Assembly (NCBI RefSeq): GCF_900141985.1
Contig: NZ_FQZK01000022.1
Coordinates: 1-64,000, forward strand
Reading direction: 5' to 3'
Source: Nocardiopsis flavescens
GTDB taxonomy: Bacteria > Actinomycetota > Actinomycetes > Streptosporangiales > Streptosporangiaceae
DNA: 64,000 nt
In this document: positions 26,354 through 33,875 of the stretch, one piece after another
Layout: each line of letters opens with the position of its first letter
Position numbering within the stretch: position 1 is the stretch's first letter
Made by a program: the position numbers and the translations under genes
The notes under the pieces: generated by a model
The model's database searches: none
Told to the model about the DNA's origin: nothing
The model's input: only the letters and a program-made list of their open reading frames with translations

Positions 26354-26956
26354 TCACACGTGTGCTTCGTCGGGGAGACCCAGGGGTCCGATGCGCACGA
26401 GGTCTTCGGGCTCGTGTGAGTCTCCGTTCTCCTCCGGGAAGTGCTCCTCGGAGAAGAGTGCGGACCAGGTGATCCGGGCCCGGCGGTCGCGGGCGAACGA
26501 TGAGAACAGCGCCCGCGAAGCGGTGTTGTCCGGGGTGACGGTCGCCTCCAGGTGGTCGACACCCCGTTCGACGATGCGGTCACCGATGAAGTCGAGCATG
26601 TGTCTGGCCAGTCCGCGGCCCCGGTGGTCCGGGTCCACGGCGACCTGCCAGAGGAAGTAGGTGTCCGGGCTGTCGGGTCGCACGTAGCCGGTGACGTAAG
26701 CGATGGGCCGGTCGGAGTCGTCGCGGGCGACGACGCTGGTCGCGGCGAAATCCCGGCACCAGAGGGCGTAGGCGTACGGGGAGTTCACGTCCATCCCCGC
26801 CTTCCCCGCCAGGGCCCACATGTGCGGGCCGTCCCCGGGTCCGGGATGTGCCAGGCGCACGTCCCCACGGCTCGCGGCACCGGCACGCTGCGCGGAACCG
26901 TGCGCTCCCTCGTCGGTACGGTCGCGGGCTTGGAGATTCGTTCGTAGATGCGGCAC
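26354..26956 (-). CDS. ectA: L-2,4-diaminobutyrate N-acetyltransferase
   Basis: Transfers acetyl from acetyl-CoA to 2,4-diaminobutyrate, the second ectoine step. GNAT fold with the EctA signatures NSPYAYALWCRDFAATS, YVTGYVRPDSPDTYFLWQVA (in parts) and the acetyl-CoA loop DHRGRGLARHMLDF. 200 residues from GTG 26956; this is about 20 longer than typical EctA, so translation may begin at an inner GTG near residue 33 (VRLAHPGPG). No clear ribosome binding site precedes 26956, raising the possibility of a leaderless start. An 8-bp inverted repeat straddles the start codon. First gene of ectABC. Confidence 0.93.
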   Translation of the reverse strand: MPHLRTNLQARDRTDEGAHGSAQRAGAASRGDVRLAHPGPGDGPHMWALAGKAGMDVNSPYAYALWCRDFAATSVVARDDSDRPIAYVTGYVRPDSPDTYFLWQVAVDPDHRGRGLARHMLDFIGDRIVERGVDHLEATVTPDNTASRALFSSFARDRRARITWSALFSEEHFPEENGDSHEPEDLVRIGPLGLPDEAHV

Positions 26957-26979
26957 GTCGATTGAAACTAGCGAACGAA
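26937..26979. promoter_or_regulatory. Inverted repeat across the ectA start
   Basis: Perfect arms TTCGTTCG (26937-26944) and CGAACGAA (26972-26979), extended imperfectly by TAG/CTA, with the ectA GTG (26956) in the 27-base centre. On the minus strand a TTGACC -35-like hexamer lies just upstream (26981-26986). The position suits an operator or an mRNA hairpin controlling ectA. Confidence 0.5.
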
Positions 26980-27734
26980 GGTCAATGGCATGACGAGGCG
27001 CTCCGCTGCGGATGTTTCACCGAAAGGCGATCGGGTATGGCCTGTCCCTTTAGTCCGATCCCAAGGCCGTGACCAGCACTTTCGCGGACCGCGCCGACGG
27101 GCGCGGGCGGGCGGCGCACGCGCTGCCCATCAGGGGATTCGGTACCGTCCGCGCGGCGGGACCGTGTGTCGGTCCGGCGCCGGGGCGCCGCGGGCGGGAG
27201 AATGCGCGTGCCGGGCGCCAGGGTCAAACATAGAGCCTGAACGAGCAATATTAAGCGTGCGTTAAGTCACATCAATTCGGTGGAAACCTCGCGACATAAC
27301 GTCTTCTCCCGGCCGGACCGGGGACCCCGGGACGACACACGGCGGTCATACGCGCGTCGCGACCGCCCCCGGCTCCCCCGCGAAAGCCCGGCTGCGCAGG
27401 GCTTTCCCCGGAGCGCCGCCGCGCCTGCGGCGCGGCTCCGGCGGGGCCCGGGCCCCGCCGCCGCCCCTCCCCCTCCTACCCCGGGAACCGACCAAGGTCC
27501 CGGGGGGAACAGAGAAGTTCTTTCCGGACCCCGTGTAGTACGACCCGATGTAGTACTACACTTAGTCGCATCGCTTCGCCGCAGTTCCGGTCGGCCGCAC
27601 ACCCCGCGGCCGCACCGGCCCTCGACAGAAATCCCGGGGCCGCGGCACAACGCGACGACTTCCGCCGACCCGGCCGTGGAGGACACGGCGCGGACCACCG
27701 GCCAGGGACCGACAGCCACGGATCGGAGGCGCTC
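26957..27734. other. Long divergent non-coding region between ectA and the whiB-like gene
   Basis: 778 bases with no supported gene. It contains the upstream half of the ectA inverted repeat. On the plus strand, GTTT-N15-GGGTAT (27014-27038) matches the Streptomyces sigma-B consensus GNNT-N14-16-GGGTAY. An AT-rich island lies at about 27225-27300 (around CAATATTAAGCGTGCGTTAA). Very GC-rich hairpins lie at 27390-27470, and the TGTAGTAC operator-like repeats at 27534-27560. A whiB 5' untranslated region of about 170 bases or more is likely. Confidence 0.5.
27534..27560. promoter_or_regulatory. TGTAGTAC repeats: candidate operator upstream of the whiB-like gene
   Basis: A perfect 12-base palindrome TGTAGTACTACA (27549-27560) is preceded exactly 15 bases earlier by TGTAGTACGACC (27534-27545), a degenerate copy. 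The outer arms GTGTAGTAC (27533-27541 region) and GTACTACAC also form an inverted repeat. Such doubled palindromes usually bind a dimeric repressor; the protein is unknown. Confidence 0.55.
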
Positions 27735-27998
27735 GTGAACCGCCTGTACCACGACAGCGAGGACTGGGTCGCGCAGGGACGCTGCCGCGCGTACGACCCC
27801 GAGATCTTCTTCCCGGTGAGCACCACCGGGATCGGCAGGGCCGACACCGAGCGGGCCCTGGAGGTCTGCGGCGGCTGCACCGTCCGCCGGGAGTGCCTGC
27901 GGTGGGCTCTGCGGGCCGGGGAGGCCGACGGCGTCTGGGGGGGCACCACCCCGGAGGAGCGCCGCTACATGCGCCGCGAGCTGGCCCCCGCGGTCTGA
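27735..27998 (+). CDS. WhiB-family iron-sulfur transcription regulator (WhiB1/WblE-like)
   Basis: 87 residues. Four cluster-binding cysteines at 17, 45, 48 and 54 (C-x27-C-x2-C-x5-C) and the GVWGG turn at 66-70, followed by a basic C-terminus (PEERRYMRREL). Wbl proteins bind a 4Fe-4S cluster, contact the primary sigma factor and respond to redox or nitric oxide. Size and spacing are closest to WhiB1/WblE. GTG 27735 has GGAGG 6 bases upstream. It stands alone, with a palindromic site about 180 bases upstream. Confidence 0.92.
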   Translation: MNRLYHDSEDWVAQGRCRAYDPEIFFPVSTTGIGRADTERALEVCGGCTVRRECLRWALRAGEADGVWGGTTPEERRYMRRELAPAV

Positions 27999-28091
27999 CG
28001 CCGAACGCCCGCGGGCGGGGACCGGCCGCGGCCCCGGACCGCGCCGCGGGCGCCGACGGGCACGGGCCGGTTCCGGCCGCCCGTCGTGCCC

Positions 28092-28120
28092 TTGCGGGCG
28101 AATCGGACAGGATCTAGGTT
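28092..28120 (+). promoter_or_regulatory. Promoter giving a leaderless transcript
   Basis: TTGCGG (28092-28097), 17-base spacer, TAGGTT (28115-28120). Expected start is 7 bases downstream at about 28127-28128, exactly the GTG of the next gene, which lacks a ribosome binding site. Confidence 0.6.
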
Positions 28121-28127
28121 TTCTCAC

Positions 28128-28706
28128 GTGCGACCCGCCCACGGCACACTCCGTCTCCTGCGCACGGCCTCACTGGCCGCGGCGTGCACGGGGCTCTCCT
28201 GGATCGGTCACGACCTGTGGGCCGCCGAGCCCGCGGCACCGGGCGGGTTCGCCCTGGCCACCGCCTTCCTCACCGCCGTGCTGTGGCGGTTCACCCGCGT
28301 CATGCGGGGCTTCGGCGACATCTTCGCCGTCATGGCCGCCGCCCAGGCGGTCCTGCACCTCGTCCTCCAGGGGTCGTCCGACCCCTCGTTCGCGGCCTTC
28401 GGCACCGGCGCGGACCACACCGGACACGGGCTCCTGGCGCACGCCCTCGGCTTCGCCCCCGGCATGCTGCTGGCGCACCTGTGGGCCGCCCTGCTGGCCT
28501 CGGCGCTGCTGGCGCACGGGGAGTCCGCCCTGTGGTCCCTGGCCGCCCTGCTGGCGCGTGCGCTGCCCCCCGCGCACCCCCGGGCGCTGCCGCCGTGCCC
28601 CTCGCCCGCGGTCCGCGCGCCCGCCGCCGCCGCGGCGGTGCCGGCCGGGCCGGGGTCCCGGGCGCACCCCCCGCGCGGTCCGCCCGCCTTCGCCCCCGCC
28701 GCCTGA
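28128..28706 (+). CDS. His-rich four-helix membrane protein
   Basis: 192 residues from GTG 28128. Four hydrophobic segments with histidines in and near the membrane (WIGHDLW, GADHTGHGLLAHALG, MLLAHLWAALL, LLAHGES) and a Pro/Ala-rich C-terminal tail. Proteins of this look often accompany CopC or YcnI genes, and a CopC-like gene follows 71 bases later, so a copper-handling role is a reasonable guess, not a demonstrated one. No enzyme motif. A good promoter places the transcript start at the start codon, so it is probably leaderless. Confidence 0.72.
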   Translation: MRPAHGTLRLLRTASLAAACTGLSWIGHDLWAAEPAAPGGFALATAFLTAVLWRFTRVMRGFGDIFAVMAAAQAVLHLVLQGSSDPSFAAFGTGADHTGHGLLAHALGFAPGMLLAHLWAALLASALLAHGESALWSLAALLARALPPAHPRALPPCPSPAVRAPAAAAAVPAGPGSRAHPPRGPPAFAPAA

Positions 28707-28777
28707 GCGGGGCGAGCGAAGGGACCGGGAGCCGCCGCACGGCGCTCCCGGCACGGAACCGGACCGAGAGTTGGAAG

Positions 28778-29416
28778 ATGAGAATGACCCGCACCCGTAC
28801 CTCCCCCCTGCGGCGCGCCCTCGTGCCCGCCGCCGTCCTGGCCGCCGCCCTCGTGGCGGCGCCCGCCCCGGCCCTGGCCCACGACGTCCTGACCGGGTCG
28901 GACCCGGAGGACGGCGCGACCCTGGACGCCGTTCCCGAGGAGATCGTGCTCTCGTTCAACAACGCGCCCATGGAGGGCGGCTCCGGCAGCGCCGTGGTCG
29001 TCACCGGGCCCGACGGCGAGACGACCTACGAGGACGGCGGGCCGGCGTTCGACGGCACCGACGTGTCGGTCGGCCTGCTGCCGCTGGACGAGGCGGGCGA
29101 GTACACCATCGGGTTCCGGGTGGTGTCCTCCGACGGCCACCCGATCCAGGACTCCCTCACCTTCACGGTGACCGAGGAGGCCGTGGCCGCCGCCGCCCCT
29201 GAGGAGTCCCCGGAGGAGTCCCCGGAGCCGAGCGGGCCCGCCGAGACCGCCGCCGGGGAGGAGCCCGCCGAGGCCGAGTCCTCCGAGGCCGCCGCCGAGG
29301 GCGGGGAGGGCGGCCTGCCGCTGAGCGTCATCGTCATCGCGGCGGTGGGCGTGGTCGCGGTCGCCGCCGTCGTGGTGGTCGCCGTCCGCCTGCGCCGGGG
29401 CTCCGCCTCGGAGTAG
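28778..29416 (+). CDS. CopC-domain copper-binding membrane-anchored protein
   Basis: 212 residues. Signal peptide of about 36 residues ending PAPALA, so the mature chain begins with His (HDVLTGSDPEDGATL), the N-terminal copper ligand of CopC proteins. The second His is in VSSDGHPIQDSL. A Glu/Pro/Ala-rich stalk follows, then one C-terminal membrane helix (VIVIAAVGVVAVAAVVVVAV) and a basic end. CopC binds Cu(II) outside the membrane; no copD gene is adjacent. ATG 28778, or ATG 28784 with GGAAG 6 bases upstream. Confidence 0.87.
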   Translation: MRMTRTRTSPLRRALVPAAVLAAALVAAPAPALAHDVLTGSDPEDGATLDAVPEEIVLSFNNAPMEGGSGSAVVVTGPDGETTYEDGGPAFDGTDVSVGLLPLDEAGEYTIGFRVVSSDGHPIQDSLTFTVTEEAVAAAAPEESPEESPEPSGPAETAAGEEPAEAESSEAAAEGGEGGLPLSVIVIAAVGVVAVAAVVVVAVRLRRGSASE

Positions 29417-29428
29417 GCGCCGCCCGGG

Positions 29429-29481
29429 AACGTCCGAAGGGCCCGCGCACCGGTGACCGGTGCGCGGGCCCTTCGGACGTT
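29429..29481. terminator. 25-bp perfect bidirectional terminator hairpin
   Basis: Arms 29429-29453 and 29457-29481 pair perfectly over 25 bp with a 3-base loop, starting AACGTCCGAAGG. Located between the convergent CopC and PP2C genes; no T-tract. Confidence 0.85.
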
Positions 29482-29544
29482 GCGGGATGCGGGAGGGCCG
29501 CCGGGCTCCGGCGGCCGTCCGCCGCGGCGGGCGGCGGGCGGACC

Positions 29545-30306
29545 TCAGACGCGGCGGGCGAGCAGAATGCTGATGTTGTCCTTGCCGCCCGCCTCCATGG
29601 CGGCCTGCCACAGGGCGTGCACGGCGGCCTCGTCGCTGCCGGCCTCGGCGATCATCCGCTCCATCTCCTCGACCAGCACCAGGTCGGACAGGCCGTCGCT
29701 GCACATCAGCCAGGCGCTGGGGTCGGCGGAGTCGTCGCGGCCCACGTGCGGGACCATGCTGCCGCCCGAGCTGCCGCCCAGGGACTGGGTGATGAAGTTG
29801 GTGGTGACGGGCCGTCCGTCCTCGGAGGGGGGCAGCGCCGGGGAGTCGTCCTCGGAGAGCTGCACCAGGCGGCGCCCGTCCAGGCGGTAGGTGCGGGAGT
29901 CGCCGACGTTGAACCAGAAGTTGCCGTCGTTGTTGAGCAGCACGCCCGCGACGGTGGTCCCCATCCCGGCGAACTCGGTGTGCTGCAGGGCGTGGTCCTT
30001 GATCTCCTCGTCGATGTTGCTCAGCAGCTGGGCGATCTCGTCCGGGCCGCCCAGGCGCGGCCCCATCTCCGCCATGCGGTGCACGGCGTGCTCGGAGGCG
30101 ATCTCCCCGGCGGCCTGGCCGCCGATGCCGTCGGCGACCGCCAGGATGACGGGCTCGCTCACCGGCAGCACGCAGCGGACCGGCGAGGTCATGTTCGCAC
30201 TGGCGACGGTCAGGGCCCCCATGACGATGGCGTCCTCGTTGGCGGGACGTATCGCGCCCCGGTGCGTGAGGGCCGTGACGATGACTTCCCCACCAGCGAC
30301 ACCCAT
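29545..30306 (-). CDS. PP2C-family serine/threonine phosphatase (PstP-like)
   Basis: 253 residues, cytoplasmic, without a membrane anchor, unlike PstP of the division cluster. Metal-binding motifs are complete: RPANEDA, VADGIGGQAAGE, GMGTTVAGVLL, VGDSRTYRL, CSDGLSDLV and GKDNISILLA. It removes phosphates from Ser/Thr residues, either opposing Hanks-type kinases or acting on regulatory switch proteins. ATG 30306 follows GGAGGAAGGGCGT. No kinase is adjacent. It is the first of several phosphatase/partner-switch genes in 29-44 kb. Confidence 0.92.
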   Translation of the reverse strand: MGVAGGEVIVTALTHRGAIRPANEDAIVMGALTVASANMTSPVRCVLPVSEPVILAVADGIGGQAAGEIASEHAVHRMAEMGPRLGGPDEIAQLLSNIDEEIKDHALQHTEFAGMGTTVAGVLLNNDGNFWFNVGDSRTYRLDGRRLVQLSEDDSPALPPSEDGRPVTTNFITQSLGGSSGGSMVPHVGRDDSADPSAWLMCSDGLSDLVLVEEMERMIAEAGSDEAAVHALWQAAMEAGGKDNISILLARRV

Positions 30307-31021
30307 ACGCCCTTCCTCCCGTTTCGTCGGCCGTGGCCGCTGCCCGACACATGCGCCGGACCCTTGGTCGAATCCCGTTCAACGTCTGGATTCTGCAACC
30401 GTACCGAGCCACTGCCGGGGTAGGTCAAAATCCGGGTACATCATGACGGAAAACACCCGGATACGCAGTTCCTGCACGGGATTCGAGTGCCGAAAGTGCT
30501 GCCCGGAGAACGTGTTGCTCCGCATTGACAGTAGCGGCCACGGCGAGCGTCCGGCAGGGTCCCCCGGGCCCCGCTTTCCGGGCGGTCCCGAACACCGGGT
30601 TCACGGCGCCCGACGCCGGTCGAAATCCCCCCTCCGGTTGTCCCGGGGCGCGGGGTCTGACAGAATGTGCCCGTTGGGTGTCTAAGACGCAGACACACAC
30701 GACCACCATCGTGCAGCCGATGCCGGTTACGCACGGTGGCGAATGGTATCCCTTCGAACAGGTCGTCTGGTGTGGTTCCCGTGCGTCTGCCCTTCTTCCT
30801 CTCCCCCCTTCTTTCCCCTCCCTGCGACGGGTGCCGTGCACCCGTCCCCCGGGCCGCCGTGCATCCACCGCCGAGCGCCCCCCTGCGCCGTGCGCGCCGT
30901 CGGTGAGCCGAACACCCCTCCCTTTCAGAACCATCCGCCCGTCCCGGGGGACTCCGACCCCGCTCCGAAGTCCCCCGGGCACCTCGACGGGCACCCGCTC
31001 GTGCCCTAGGAGTCCAGCCCC
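30307..31021. other. Long divergent non-coding region (PP2C / glycosyltransferase)
   Basis: 715 bases without a convincing gene. Around 30655-30690 a CTGACA element and TAAGAC could be a weak plus-strand promoter with non-ideal spacing, which would leave a 5' untranslated region of about 340 bases before the glycosyltransferase. AGACGC (about 30684) and GCGTCT (about 30783) could close a large loop. Nothing matches a known riboswitch by eye. Confidence 0.35.
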
Positions 31022-32290
31022 GTGAAGATCGCGATGATCGCCGAACACACCACCCCCCTCCCCGCCCACCGCGGCGAACCGGCCTGCCCCGCGAGCCTGC
31101 ACCTGTGCGCCCTCTCCCGGCAGCTGGCCAAACGCGGCCACAAGGTCACCGTCTACGTCCGCCGCAGCGACCCGGAGCAGCCCGAGGGCCGCACCCGGAT
31201 GGCGCGCGGCGTCTCCGTGACCCACCTCGACGCCGGGCCGGCCCGGCCGCTCGACGAGCGTGAGCACGCGGAGCACACCGGAGCGTTCGGCACCGCCCTG
31301 GCCGCCGCCCTCGACGAGGACCGCCCCGACGTCCTGCACGCCATCGGCTGGACCAGCGGCCTGGCCGCCCTGCACGCCCAGGCGCACAGCGAGCGCGACC
31401 AGAGCGCGATCCCGCTGGTGCAGACCTTCCACTCCCTCAACGCAGCCGAGCAGCGCTCCGGGATGGACAGCGACCCCCAGCGCACCCGCATGGAGTCGAT
31501 CCTGGCCTCGCGCGCCGACCGGGTGATCGTGCACTCCACCGACCAGCAGAACGAGCTGGCCCGCCTGGGCGTGCCCCGGCACCACGTCGGCGTCGTGCCG
31601 TTCGGCGTGGACACCGACCACTTCACCGTGGAGGGCGGCACGTCCTCCGAGTACTGGCGGTCCTCCCGCGGCGAGCGCCCGCGCCTGGTCGCGGTCACCT
31701 CCCTGGACCGCTCCGGCGGCGCCGACCGCCTCGTGGACTCGCTGCTGCGCATGCCCGAGGCCGAGCTGCTGCTGGTCTCCACCTCCTCCCGCACCGGCGT
31801 CCCGCTGGACGAGGACGCCCGCCGGCTGGAGATCCGGGCCAAGGAGGCGGGCGTCGAGGACCGCCTGCACCTGGTCGGCCCGGTGGAGCGCAAGGAGCTC
31901 CCCCGCCTGCTGCGCTCGGCGGACGTGTTCGTGTCCGCCGCCTCCTACGACCCCTACGGCGGGGCCGTGCTGGAGGCCATGGCGTGCGGCCTGCCCGTGG
32001 TGGCCACCGCCACCGGCGCCGTCCCCGGGGCCGTCCTGCACCGCACCAGCGGCGTCCTGATGCGGTTCGGCCACCCCGACGAGGTCGCCCGGGCCGTGCG
32101 GGCGGTCCTGGGCACGCCGACCATGAGCACCGCGTACGGCATCGCCGCGGTGGACCGCGCCCGGTCCCGGTTCACCTGGCAGCGGATCGCGACCGAGACC
32201 GAGATCGCCTACGAGCGGGCCCGTCCCGCCGAGCGCGACGGGCTCGACGAGGAGGCGGACGGCCTGGTGCTGTCCGGGGCCGCGCGCTGA
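31022..32290 (+). CDS. Glycosyltransferase family 4 (GT-B fold)
   Basis: 422 residues. Retaining sugar transferase with the N-terminal acceptor domain (MKIAMIAEHTTPL, LHAIGWTSGLAAL, LVQTFHSLN) and the nucleotide-sugar domain (VGVVPFGVDTDHF, LRSADVFVSAASYDPYGGAV seen as SADVFVSAASYDPYG, EAMACGLPVVATATG). The E-x7-E-type motif reads DPYGGAVLEAMACG. GTG 31022 has AGGAG 9 bases upstream. Donor and acceptor unknown; resembles MshA-like and exopolysaccharide transferases. It stands alone after a long untranslated region and ends in a hairpin. Confidence 0.85.
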   Translation: MKIAMIAEHTTPLPAHRGEPACPASLHLCALSRQLAKRGHKVTVYVRRSDPEQPEGRTRMARGVSVTHLDAGPARPLDEREHAEHTGAFGTALAAALDEDRPDVLHAIGWTSGLAALHAQAHSERDQSAIPLVQTFHSLNAAEQRSGMDSDPQRTRMESILASRADRVIVHSTDQQNELARLGVPRHHVGVVPFGVDTDHFTVEGGTSSEYWRSSRGERPRLVAVTSLDRSGGADRLVDSLLRMPEAELLLVSTSSRTGVPLDEDARRLEIRAKEAGVEDRLHLVGPVERKELPRLLRSADVFVSAASYDPYGGAVLEAMACGLPVVATATGAVPGAVLHRTSGVLMRFGHPDEVARAVRAVLGTPTMSTAYGIAAVDRARSRFTWQRIATETEIAYERARPAERDGLDEEADGLVLSGAAR

Positions 32291-32325
32291 CCACCGTGCC
32301 CTCCCTCCCCCCGCGACCGCGTTAT

Positions 32326-32355
32326 CGGCCCCCCGGTGTCACCGCCGGGGGGCCG
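32326..32355 (+). terminator. Hairpin after the glycosyltransferase
   Basis: Perfect 11-bp stem CGGCCCCCCGG/CCGGGGGGCCG with an 8-base loop, 35 bases after the stop and about 70 bases before the next start. Confidence 0.65.
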
Positions 32356-32426
32356 CAGCGGGTACATCTCGGTCGACGGCTCCCGCACCCGGGCTCCGCG
32401 ACCCCCGACCCGCCGACCACGGATCC

Positions 32427-33389
32427 ATGACCTTCGAACACCAGGGCCTGCTCTTCCGCCGCGATCACCGGCTCCGCGAGGCGGTGGCCGACGTGCTGCG
32501 CCCCGCCGCGGGCGCCCGCACCGTGCTGGCGGTCTCCGGCGTGCGCGCCGCGGGGCTGCTGTCCGCGCTCCCCGGGGACGCGGCGGCGGACGTGCGCGTC
32601 GTGGACCGCGACCGCCTGTACGCCTCTCCCGGGCGCGCCCTGGCGGCGCTGCACCGGATGGCGTCGGCGCACCCCGGCGGAGTGGTCGCCGTCGTCGAGC
32701 CCCCGCTCCTCCACGGCGCCCTGGAGCGGCGCGAGTGGCGCCGCTGGGAGTCGGTGCTGTGCACGGCCCTGGCCCCCTCCCGGATGCGCCTGGTGTGCGT
32801 CCACGACGAGCGCTCGCTGTCCCCCCGCGACCGGGCGGCGGTGCTCGCCACCCACCCGGTACTGGTCGGCGCCGACGGGCCGCGCGCGAACCCGTCGTAC
32901 CAGGGGACCGCGGCGTTCGGGTCGCGTCCGCGCGCTCCCGAGCCGCTGCCCGTGCAGGGACCCGTGCACCGGCTGGAGGTCGGCCCGTCCCTGCCGCGGC
33001 TGCGGCAGGAGCTGACCGCCCTGGGGCGGTCGGAGGGGATGGACCCCGACCGGGTGGAGCGGATGGTCACGGCCGTCAACGAGGTGGCCGCCAACGTGGT
33101 GGAGCACGGGGCGGGCAAGGGCGGCGTGCGGGTGTGGCGGTCCTGGGACCGGTGGGTGTGCGACGTGACCGACGAGTGCGGGGGCCCGGCCGACCCGCTG
33201 GCCGGGTACCGCCCCTCCGACGGGCTGCGCCCCCGGGGCTACGGGCTCTGGATCACCCGGCAGATCTGCGACTACCTGGAGATCACCGGGGGCGGCGAGG
33301 GCTCCTCGGTGCGGCTGCACTTCCTGGACCACCGCGTGGAGGACCTGCCGGCCGACGGCGGACAGGACCGCGCCGGAGACGTCCACTGA
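32427..33389 (+). CDS. MEDS-domain / RsbW-type ATPase sensor-regulator
   Basis: 320 residues. The N-terminal half (about 1-160: GLLFRRDHRLREAVADVL, VVDRDRLYASPGRALAAL) fits the MEDS sensory domain. The C-terminal half (about 185-310) is an HATPase_c_2/RsbW-like kinase domain with VNEVAANVVEHG, DPLAGYRPSD, RGYGLWITRQICD and GSSVRLHF. In Actinobacteria such MEDS-ATPase proteins act as anti-sigma-type kinases or switch partners of STAS proteins, and a STAS gene converges 12 bases away. ATG 32427 with GGATCC before it. Sensor ligand unknown. Confidence 0.85.
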   Translation: MTFEHQGLLFRRDHRLREAVADVLRPAAGARTVLAVSGVRAAGLLSALPGDAAADVRVVDRDRLYASPGRALAALHRMASAHPGGVVAVVEPPLLHGALERREWRRWESVLCTALAPSRMRLVCVHDERSLSPRDRAAVLATHPVLVGADGPRANPSYQGTAAFGSRPRAPEPLPVQGPVHRLEVGPSLPRLRQELTALGRSEGMDPDRVERMVTAVNEVAANVVEHGAGKGGVRVWRSWDRWVCDVTDECGGPADPLAGYRPSDGLRPRGYGLWITRQICDYLEITGGGEGSSVRLHFLDHRVEDLPADGGQDRAGDVH

Positions 33390-33401
33390 GAGCGGCGGGG
33401 A

Positions 33402-33752
33402 TCAGCCCCGGAGGCCGTCGACGGCCGCGTCCACCGTGTCGATGATCGGGATGACCTGGTCGATCCCGGCGATCATGAACAGGCGCATCACCTGGCGCTG
33501 GGGCTCGGCGACCACCAGGCCCACCCCCAGGTCGCGGGCGTGCCGGTAGGAGGCGACCAGGACGCCGATGCACCGGGAGTCGCAGAACCCCACCTTGGTG
33601 AGGTCGATGACCACGCCCTGCGGCGGTTCGGGGACCAGGATGCGGTCCAGCTCCACGGCCAGGGCGGGCGAGGTCACCGCGTCCATCTCCCCCACGGGTG
33701 TCACGACGACGATCCCGTCCTCGCGACGGACCGAGATGTCTGATGACGCCAC
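33402..33752 (-). CDS. STAS-domain anti-sigma factor antagonist
   Basis: 116 residues from GTG 33752, which has AAGGAG 8 bases upstream; GTG 33761 lies too near that site. SpoIIAA/RsbV-like: VTPVGEMDAVTSPALAVEL and VIDLTKVGFCDSRCIGVLV. The canonical DSSGL is DSRCI here, keeping the phosphorylatable Ser but losing the Gly. The C-terminal part VIPIIDTVDAAVDGL is typical. It converges tightly with the MEDS-ATPase (12-base gap), a plausible binding partner. Function in a partner switch is family knowledge. Confidence 0.88.
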   Translation of the reverse strand: MASSDISVRREDGIVVVTPVGEMDAVTSPALAVELDRILVPEPPQGVVIDLTKVGFCDSRCIGVLVASYRHARDLGVGLVVAEPQRQVMRLFMIAGIDQVIPIIDTVDAAVDGLRG

Positions 33753-33875
33753 GCTCGCCACTCCTTGTCGCCGTCGGATCGGCCGGTCACGGCACCCGGC
33801 CCCTGCCCATCATCGCGCCTTTCGATCACGCTCGGGACTCATCGCCGCCCGTCACACCCGGCGGGCCCGCGGCGT

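Noticed and set aside
26990..27265. Small plus-strand frames in the ectA-whiB gap
   Set aside because: No ribosome binding site, no recognisable family, composition typical of chance frames in GC-rich DNA.
32336..32365. Sigma-B-like promoter before the MEDS-ATPase gene
   Set aside because: GGGTAC is present at 32360, but no GNNT element lies 14-16 bases upstream.
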